Positions 56,804 to 64,000 of a stretch of 64,000 bases of DNA are shown piece after piece. The first letter of the stretch is position 1, and the number at the start of each line of letters is the position of its first letter. Source of the DNA: Anaeramoeba flamelloides (lineage: Eukaryota; Metamonada; Anaeramoebidae); the NCBI GenBank assembly GCA_027625915.1, contig JANTQA010000076.1, positions 2,356,001 through 2,420,000 on the forward strand. The letters are read 5' to 3'. The notes under the pieces are model-generated. The model ran no database searches and was not told where the DNA came from. It worked only from the letters and a program-made list of their open reading frames with translations. Position numbers and translations under genes: made by a program.

Positions 56804-58753
56804 TTAATTTTTTTTTTTTTTGAAATTTTTTTTGTTTTTTTGTATTCCAATTGACCACATCCCGCCAGATTGAATTCCTATATCCCTCATGACTCTTTTG
56901 AAAGTTTGTGGGTCAAAGGATCCGTTGCCGTATTTTTTCTCATACTCTTGAGACAAAACATTTTTTCTAATTTTTTTTTTTTTTTTTAACATTTGAATAC
57001 AAAATAAACGCATTTGGTCATCTTTATTATTTAATTTTTTCAACACGATATAATCACCGACCCTTAGTGTATTTTTTTTGAAGAACTGTTGTATTTGCAC
57101 TTTGGCCTGATTTGGGTTTGTTTTTAATAGATTATTTTTATTTGTGGAAAGTATTCTAGTTTTATTTATTGATTTAATTTCGTCGTAAAGGATTAAAGAG
57201 GATTTTTTAAAAATTTTGGTGTAAAATATTTTGATCTGTTCATTCACGGTTTTGCCCTTAAATGGCGTTGAAAAGTTTATAAGCGCGTTTTTACTTTGCT
57301 GGGCATCCAATTGCTTTGAATGGAAGTTTTGTGAAAGAAAGTTTTTCGAAATGGAAACGGTATTTTTAAATTTCTTTTTTTTAAATTCATATCTTGAGGG
57401 ATAATTTTTGGGAAAGACATCATCGTCGCTGATTATTAACTTGATGGTGTCTTCAGAAAACACTTCGGCAAAGTCCTTGATTAAGGAAATGATTTCATGT
57501 TTGTTTAAACCAATTTCTTTTGAAATTGCAGTTATGGATAAATGCCCTGGTTTTAATGCCTGATCGAACAAATACAGGATCATATTTCGGGCGTGCTTCA
57601 ATTTTAAATCGATTTTCAAGAGCTCTGATTTAATTACAAAGCACCCTCGGATAATGTTAATTTGTTGTTGAGAGATTTTCAAAATTTCTCGTTTCAATTT
57701 GTCTTGTTTGCTTTTTGATTGCTTATCAATTTTTAACACAGAGGAAATAATTGCAAACAATGTTTTGAAATGCAAGATCCTTGAATTTATAAGGATCGAC
57801 TGCACCTTGCCCTTTAAATCTAACGGCCTTAAATACTTTTCAGAGATGCGGGACAGCTTGTGTACCCGGAAGATTTTGTCCTTTTGTTCAATTGGGTTTA
57901 ATGCACGAATGTATTGTAAATTATCCATAGACCTTGACGTGGTTTGCTCGTTTTTGGGATCGTTTTTGTTGTACTGGAGCTTTTTTAAAAACTTGTTTCT
58001 CATCTTTGGTTCAAACGTGAAATTCAATTTCTTCCATTCGATCGGAACGCCTCGTGCACTCCGGTATAAACCCAGGGCACCGCTGGATCCTTTTGGCTGG
58101 TTTAACAGCATTTGATTTGTTCGACTGACCCGGCTATAATTGATTTGCACTTCTTCAATGTTGTTCGCTTCCTCTTCTTTTTTTTGCTCTTTTTTTTTTG
58201 TTTTGTTCTCGGGATCTAAATCAGAAAAGTCTGGCACAAATTGGAGAATCGTGTCAATAGGTGTCAAATGGAATTCTTCGTTTTTAAATAACCCAAAAGC
58301 AAACCTTTGGTGGGTGTTAATTTTCCTTGAGACTTGCTCAATTTTGTATGAGTCTGGCCCGTTTTCCTCTTCGTTTTCTTCGTCTCCTTCTTTGATGTCA
58401 ACACTAACGTCTTTCGAATCTTCCGTTGTTTGTTTCATTTTTTCTTCTCCTTGTACGCTGTATGTTTCACCAACCTTTGTTGAGAAAAGGTGCGTCGAAA
58501 TAACAAAATCATTGCTTTCGGGGACAAAATGCATTTCGACACGCGGTGGCGCAAATTCAAATTTAGATTGCCTCCTTGAGTTTTTTTGAATATCTAAATG
58601 AAATGGATCGCTATCAGTAGACCTTTTTAATGGGTACTGACATAGAATTATTTTGCTCTCATTTAATTGGTTTAAATAAACTGGTATTTCTTCAATAACT
58701 GGATCAGAGTCAGATCCTGAATTTTCTTCAGAACTTTCATTTGAGTTACTCAT
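56804..58753 (-). CDS. POLR3E: RNA polymerase III subunit RPC5 (POLR3E / Rpc37-type)
   Basis: A single exon of 649 residues, ATG at 58753, stop TAA. RPC5 pairs with RPC4 on Pol III and acts in initiation and termination at tRNA and 5S genes. Family features are in order: an acidic start then 'DPVIEEIPVYLNQ' (residues about 17-30; human has D-P-V-V-Q-E-I-D-V-Y-L), 'LCQYPLKRS', 'YSVQGEEKM', 'FAFGLFKNEEFHLTPIDTIL' then 'QFVPDFSDLD' (about 150-180), 'EVQINYSRV', and a C-terminal winged-helix part ending 'NVLSQEYEKKYGNGSFDPQT' then 'IGIQSGGMWSIG', which matches the vertebrate C-terminal extension rather than the shorter yeast Rpc37. An insertion of E/K-rich sequence lies near 105-140 and 185-200. 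Antisense ORFs at 57699-58589 are shadows. Confidence 0.9.
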   Translation of the reverse strand: MSNSNESSEENSGSDSDPVIEEIPVYLNQLNESKIILCQYPLKRSTDSDPFHLDIQKNSRRQSKFEFAPPRVEMHFVPESNDFVISTHLFSTKVGETYSVQGEEKMKQTTEDSKDVSVDIKEGDEENEEENGPDSYKIEQVSRKINTHQRFAFGLFKNEEFHLTPIDTILQFVPDFSDLDPENKTKKKEQKKEEEANNIEEVQINYSRVSRTNQMLLNQPKGSSGALGLYRSARGVPIEWKKLNFTFEPKMRNKFLKKLQYNKNDPKNEQTTSRSMDNLQYIRALNPIEQKDKIFRVHKLSRISEKYLRPLDLKGKVQSILINSRILHFKTLFAIISSVLKIDKQSKSKQDKLKREILKISQQQINIIRGCFVIKSELLKIDLKLKHARNMILYLFDQALKPGHLSITAISKEIGLNKHEIISLIKDFAEVFSEDTIKLIISDDDVFPKNYPSRYEFKKKKFKNTVSISKNFLSQNFHSKQLDAQQSKNALINFSTPFKGKTVNEQIKIFYTKIFKKSSLILYDEIKSINKTRILSTNKNNLLKTNPNQAKVQIQQFFKKNTLRVGDYIVLKKLNNKDDQMRLFCIQMLKKKKKIRKNVLSQEYEKKYGNGSFDPQTFKRVMRDIGIQSGGMWSIGIQKNKKNFKKKKN

Positions 58754-59184
58754 TTGACAAAGATAATTTATTCAAAGAAAAAAAAGTAGAATGTTAAAAA
58801 AATAAATACGTTTTTATTATTTTTTGAAAAAAATAAGGTATTTAAGGGGAGTTTTTAAATCCTCAATTTTAAAACTAGTTCAGAATTTGATTATACTAAC
58901 TTTTGTAGTTTTTGTTTTGTCATTAGTTAATCTCTAAAAATACCAAACAAAAACATAAATATTACTGGTATTTGAATTCTAAATGGGACAAAACTTTCAC
59001 CTCATTTTCCATATTTGTCTTTGATAAATACAATTCTCAAAGAAGGAGGTTGTAATTTGGGATCTCTATTTGAAAAGGGAAATTGAAAATTCCCTGAAAA
59101 TTTTTTCCCAACATTAATTCAAATACCAGTATGTTTGAAATAAAAAAAACTGGTAAAGCATGAAATGTGTTTCTTAATTATATC
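58754..59184. other. Intergenic upstream of RPC5
   Basis: Presumed promoter region by position; nothing else is supported. Confidence 0.45.
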
Positions 59185-59700
59185 ATATGAAATAAATTAT
59201 TCTGTTTTTATTGTACTGTTGTAAAAATAATGTTTTCAGAAAAGTTTAATTTGTGTTTCGGAATAAAAATCATGTTTTTTTTTATTATAGAATGCCCATA
59301 TAAGAGTTGATCAAAGAAACCATTAATAAACACTAATTAAATATGGTATTGATTTCAAAAAGTTATATTATTCTAAGAGAAATTCTCAAAATATAAGATC
59401 AAATTGGAAAATTTATCTCAAGAAATAGAGGAAATATTTCAGAAAATTTTGTAACATCAAAAAAAACAAAAAATGTCAGAAAAAATTTAGACATTTATGA
59501 AAATATTTAAAATCAAGTTCATTCATAATTTAAATTTTACAGAAAATATCAATGTGTTTTCTTTCAAAATTGATTTGAACTTAGGTATACTAGTGGTTAG
59601 TTTATTGGATGTTGAATTGGGACAAGAGGAAAAAAAGTACGGGTTATAGCTATTGTGCACTCCTTATTTTGAACAATGTAACAAATGTGAAATCGATATT
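59185..59700 (-). repeat. Interspersed repeat, family 3 copy B (inverted)
   Basis: The reverse complement of the 43170-43700 element over its whole length, including 'gaacttaggtatactagtgg', 'aaaatatcaatgtgtttt' and 'gatcaaagaaaccattaata'. Non-coding. Confidence 0.6.
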
Positions 59701-59859
59701 GAAAGAAATATTGTTTTAAAAAAAAAGATATTTTGTTTCGCCTATAATTAATAAGATGTTTAACTAATTTGAATTTTTTATATTTTTTTTGAAAAAAACA
59801 AATTATTTTATTATTTTATACATTATCTAATGGAATAGAATAAATTTTGTTTCAGTCAA

Positions 59860-60370
59860 AGTTGCCTAACATTTTATCAAATATTGATTATTTTTTATAA
59901 ATTGCCCTAGAAGATCAAATAATAAATAAGTAGAATAATAGAAATCAAAGAATAGGTGATATCTACCATGAAATAAAGCTAATAAATCTATAAATTTTCA
60001 TGAAAATTAAAAACATAACATACTTCCTTCCGTATTTAGAAAAATACCAATGTTCATATTGATCTTCTATTGAAGATCAAATAAAATTCGAATAGAAATC
60101 AAAATGATTATTCTACAATCTTTTTTACTTTCTAAATAGCCTTAGAACAACACATTTTTACCAAGTGGTTATCGATATTACAATAAAACAAAAAATGAAA
60201 ACCAAGTATAAAAAAAAATCAAAAAAAAAAAGTCAAAATGTGCAAAAATATAAAAAAATGAAATCAATTTTAGAATTCCAGAAATAAATTTTTTCTTCTA
60301 ATACCCATTCAAACCGTTTAAAAAAGGGTAATTCACATATAATAACTGGTATAATTTTACTAGAAAAACG
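59860..60370 (+). repeat. Interspersed repeat, family 2 copy 4
   Basis: Contains 'aaataataaataagtagaa', 'cttctattgaagatcaaata', 'aacaacacatttttaccaag', 'ttttttcttctaatacccat' and 'tcaaaccgtttaaa'; it is closest to 11425-11965. A minus-strand ORF at 60298-60564 begins within its right end and is not supported as a gene. Confidence 0.6.
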
Positions 60371-61333
60371 TTTAGTAATAAAATTATTTTGAAAATAATA
60401 TATATATTTTTTTTGAGAAAAATTGGATGCCAGAATCGTAGTTTTAATTGTACAATATAAATATTATATATTAATAATATAAAAAAATAAAAAAACTTAT
60501 TTATTGAGTAAGAATTAATACCAAAAAACTTTTTGATTCTTGTTACCATTCTTATCTTAACCATTTAGCTAAACAATAATTAAGGGTGTATAAAACTCAA
60601 CAAAACCTTCGAATAAATTTAATAGAAAAAAAACTATTTAAATCATTTAAATATAGAAATATGGTGCAAAAAAATTTTTAATAATATAAAAAACGTACGT
60701 TTTAAGTGTATTTTCCAATTATAGATTATTTTTTTCATGTTTGGCCCATTCTAACCATTCTTGAAACGTTCAAAATCCAACATAGCTTATTTCCAAATTA
60801 TTTCCTAATCCTATATATATTTTTTAAGAAGAAAGAAAGTATTATTGTGAAGGAAGCACAAAAATACACTTAAAAATAAAAACAATATGTTTTGGAATAA
60901 CTAAGTTTAAAAAATCACTTAATTTTTGAAAAATTGTAATAATTATTTTAAACTTGAAAATATTCGAATTTTTTTATTAGAAAAAAAATCAAGAATCAAT
61001 TTATTATTCACAGATAGGACAATTTTTAAATGGGGAAACTCAAAAAACCCACAAATTCCATGCCTTGTGACCACGTAGACTAAATAGTTTATCAAAAAAA
61101 AAATTGAGTTTAATTTTCATGATTTCTTTATTTATATAACTACTCAAAAATCTGTAAATTATTGAAACTTGAAAATTAAAATTGAACTATAACTTTAAAA
61201 TAATAGTGAGAATGATTAATTTTATTTATTTGATTTGTTTTGTAACCTAAAAAAAATTAAACTCAAATATTATGATTAAAATTTATTTTATTATAATTAA
61301 ATACTTTTCAAAATTAAATTTTTGTGATAGATC

Positions 61334-61371
<38 letters not shown>

Positions 61372-62039
61372 TGCTAATAAAAAAAAAATATTATAAGATT
61401 CTTTGATTTAATTGTATTTGTAAACTGGGTGGATTTTTTCACTTCATTGATTAAGTTATGTTGTCTAATCCTGGTAATGTATTAATTATTACGAGAGAAT
61501 GACTATATGTTCTAAGTATTAATAATTGGTTTTTTAAAAACAAATTTAAAAGAGGAAAGGATTTATTTTTTAAATGAAGTACAATTTAAATTTGTTTTCA
61601 CACTGAAACAATAATCTTTTTTTTTCCATTTCTAAAGTATTATTTTTCATCAAAAAATGTGAATATTGTACTCAATACCATGTACATAAAAATAACTTTA
61701 TTTATTATTATGAAAGATAAAAAATCAGAAACAAAATGAAAAAAAAATTGATAAAAACTTATAAAAAAATGTTATCGTAAAAAAAAATACTCAAAATTTC
61801 TTTAATCTGACTAATCAAAATTATGGAATTTTTTGTTCTTGTCAAGAATTTTTCATCAAAACTCTTCTGGTTAGAAAACTTAAATTAATAAAGAAAAAAT
61901 TGAAAATAAAAAAGTAAAAATAAAAAATTCCTAAAATAGTACTATATATATATATATATATATATTTATATTTCAGGTACATAGTATACCACTCTTCGGA
62001 GTAATAATATTTCAATTTATTCGTCAAGGTTTGTGTAAT
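60371..62039. other. Intergenic, simple repeats only
   Basis: AT-rich DNA with (AT)n microsatellites at about 61341-61368 and 61942-61965. No gene is supported; the minus-strand ORF 61842-62027 covers the second microsatellite. Confidence 0.5.
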
Positions 62040-62230
62040 TTTTATCTATTATTGATAATCTTTCTATTGTGTTTCTATTCCTACTGTTTAAAGGCCGGGA
62101 AAATGTTTAATTTGGCCATCTAAATCAATTAATATTTTTATACTTTAATATTTTAATCATTTTTCTTCTTCTCTTTTTTATTTGGTAAATTTCCTTTGAT
62201 TATCCCTTAATCTCAATATATATATATATA
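62040..62230 (-). mobile_element. Possible LINE fragment
   Basis: The block 'tttttcttcttctctttttt' and 'gatttccttt'-like sequence ending here resembles 47400-47455, which lies beside the minus-strand LINE reverse transcriptase. Minus-strand translation gives pieces such as 'TFSRPLNSRNRNTIERLSII' that would suit the end of a LINE endonuclease domain, interrupted by stops. The evidence is weak. Confidence 0.25.
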
Positions 62231-62426
62231 TCTAAATATTTCAAAAAAATTTTTTTTTTTGAAAGTTAAAAATAAAAAAAATTCAGTTTCTAGTATTCTA
62301 TTATTTTGGATACTAAATTTATCGTTTTTCTTGTAAAAAGTGATTTTATCAATTCAATAAAAAAATTTTTTTTAATTACTTTTACTAAAAATCTTGTAAA
62401 TTATTTATTATATAAATATAATCTAT

Positions 62427-62941
62427 ATTCCAAAATTCTGGGCATGTTTTAAACAGTTTAAAGAATAACAATACACAAATTAAATTCAATTTGGAAATAA
62501 TTTTGATTTTACAAACTATTTCATTTTTTATCTTTTTTGTTTGGTTTGATTTTTCCTTTTTTGTAGTTACTTAATCTATTTAGTTAGATCTGGAATTTTT
62601 TTTTCGATGGTTGATAGAAGGTTAGTATTGAGTTTGTTAAATAGAAAAATTACATTAATTGGGCCATGGTATCTTATTATTTGATCGATCAATAATTGTT
62701 GGTGAAATTTCAATAAATTAATCAATATATTTTTTGTTCAGTTCGTTTCATTATTTTGGACACACCTGTTTTTATTTTTCAAATTTATATTTTTTTTCTT
62801 TTATTTGGATTAAAATGGTTACTTATTAAAACACTAATAATCGGTAACTGAAATTTTTTTTTAGATTAAGTTCGGAAAAATATAATAAATTTGGTTTTTT
62901 TTGCCTATTTTTGATTTTGGGTGTTTCCAAATTTTTGGAAT
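62427..62941 (-). mobile_element. Tc1/mariner-like MITE, copy B
   Basis: About 515 bp, homologous in opposite orientation to 41446-41965. The ends are ATTCCAAAATTCTGGGCATG at 62427 and the reverse complement type TGTTTCCAAATTTTTGGAAT ending 62941. Strongly shared blocks include 'gatcgatcaataattgttgg' and 'cattattttggacacacctg'. No ORF. It lies 36 bp from the family 1 element that follows. Confidence 0.6.
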
Positions 62942-62977
62942 GGGGTTTATATATATGTCTATAAATAAATAAATAAA

Positions 62978-63541
62978 CTCTTTTTCAAATATTGTGACTC
63001 ACCTGAAATAATAAATTAAAAAAAAAACTATCCTTTGGTATTCAAGAATAATTAATAACTAAATCTGATATGTAATTCACTTTTAAGTTAATCTTTATAT
63101 ATAAAAGCTAATATATTAAAAATTAAAAAAAAATAAAGCCAAAAAAGTAATAAAAAAAGGTGAAGTCACAATTTTTGAAAAGAGCATTTTCGATTTTTTA
63201 TTACTGAACTTTCTCTGAAAAAAGGTTGAACAACAAGATTTTTTATAAATAATTAAATTCATTTTCAAAGAAATTATATAGTCGAAATTTTCAGAGCGAT
63301 TATTGGTCTTTTGGAAGATCTCTTTTTTTTTACACATGATCTTTTTTAACGAAAGAAAAAAAAAGAAAAAAAAAAGAAAAACAAAAAAAATTTGAAAAAG
63401 CAAAACGAAAATTTGCAAAATTAGAAAAAATGATTCTGATCCAAAAATTTGAAAATATTTTTTTTAAGAAGAATACAGCACTAAATCCTCAAAACAAAAT
63501 ACATTAATATTATAAAGTGAGTTAAAATTTTTGAAAAATAG
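62978..63541 (-). repeat. Interspersed inverted-repeat element, family 1 copy B (inverted)
   Basis: The reverse complement counterpart of 50-663. Its ends are 'ctctttttcaaatattgtga' plus CTCAC at left and 'gtgagttaaaatttttgaaa' at right. The bodies match in order, including the 'gatcatgtg/cacatgatc' block and 'ttgttgttcaac/gttgaacaacaa'. It is non-coding, well preserved at both ends and about 564 bp long. Confidence 0.65.
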
Positions 63542-63689
63542 TTTATATATATTCTCTTTTTCACACTTTTATTCAAATATTTTTTTTATAATTTTTGTGA
63601 TTATATTGAAATTAATAATTTTTTGTGTAAAAAGTTCCTTTCATTGACATTATTGTGATTTTTTGATACAACCTTTTATTTTTTATTAC

Positions 63690-63890
63690 TATTCAGAAAA
63701 ATAAATTATCTATCTAAAAAAAAAATTGTAAAAATATCCAAAAAGAAAAAAAGTGAAAAAAGGATTCCAATTTTGAACTTACCAAAATAAATTTTTTCTT
63801 CTAATATCCATTCAGACCTGTTAAAAACATACAATCTATCCCTTAGAATTGGGCTCCTTGAACTGTAAAATAGTTTATATCCTTATAAAT
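63690..63890 (+). repeat. Interspersed repeat, family 2 copy 5 (partial)
   Basis: Only the right half of the family: 'aaattttttcttctaatatc' followed by 'cattcagacctgtt', and 'gaactgtaaaatagtttata'. Same orientation as the four other copies. Confidence 0.5.
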
Positions 63891-64000
63891 GTTTTCAACC
63901 AATTTATTATACAAATTTGATGATCAATCATAAAGGTTGACTATTTTTAAAAATAATTTGGCTTTTTTTGAAAGTTCATTTACCTACTAAGTAAGTTTTT

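Noticed and set aside
1-64000. tRNA, rRNA, CRISPR or prokaryotic operon features
   Set aside because: None recognised by eye. Spliced genes, eukaryote-only proteins and absence of ribosome-binding sites argue against a bacterial origin. A covariance-model scan would be needed to exclude tRNAs fully.

Overview
The window is nuclear DNA from a very AT-rich, intron-bearing eukaryote. It has long poly-T/poly-A runs, canonical GT..AG introns, all-TAA stop codons, a standard-looking code, and proteins with long E/K, N and Q tracts. Non-LTR retrotransposon debris and many short inverted-repeat elements fill the spaces. A free-living amoeboid protist fits best. An Anaeramoeba-like metamonad is my guess from the low-complexity style and the wealth of small-GTPase and heterotrimeric-G regulators; other AT-rich amoebae cannot be excluded from sequence alone.

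Layout. Positions 1-3971 hold the 5' part of a minus-strand RasGAP-domain gene (two exons seen; the rest is not in view). It diverges from OST1/ribophorin I (4235-6128, +). After 3.3 kb without genes, a compact RapGAP-domain gene runs on the minus strand from 16941 to 9456. Its five exons total only 1158 nt and are split by introns of 3.4 and 2.4 kb packed with repeats. From 17 to 26 kb there is mostly repeat and fossil LINE sequence. A three-exon gene (25985-29452, +) encodes a seven-transmembrane receptor-like protein with a C-terminal RGS domain. Positions 29.5-33.5 kb are repeats, followed by an intronless exportin-7 gene (37140-33487, -). Positions 37-42.5 kb hold several inverted-repeat transposons, one nested in another. 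A small SH3 protein (42571-48347, +) has its SH3 domain cut by a 5.2-kb intron that contains LINE fragments, an inverted-repeat element and a foldback element. Two further minus-strand housekeeping genes follow: UPF2 (54802-50000, with an added RGG-type first exon) and RNA polymerase III subunit RPC5 (58753-56804). The last 5 kb is repeats.

How the genes relate. There is no operon logic. Four genes are signalling parts (RasGAP, RapGAP, 7TM-RGS, SH3 adaptor-like). Four are housekeeping: N-glycosylation (OST1), nuclear transport (XPO7), nonsense-mediated decay (UPF2) and Pol III transcription (RPC5). The signalling genes other than the partial RasGAP carry introns of 2-5 kb, whereas the housekeeping genes have no intron or one of about 0.2-0.5 kb.

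Repeats. By eye I separate at least five interspersed non-coding families. One has ACTCAC-type terminal inverted repeats and copies near both ends of the window in opposite orientation. A second has five copies, all in one orientation. A third has three copies, a fourth has three copies, and a fifth is a foldback family with four copies. In addition there are individual elements with long terminal inverted repeats, a TTAA-flanked element, and one LINE family whose copies end in a C-run. No tRNA, rRNA or CRISPR was recognised. All splice joins were deduced by matching reading phase and protein-family continuity, without transcript data.
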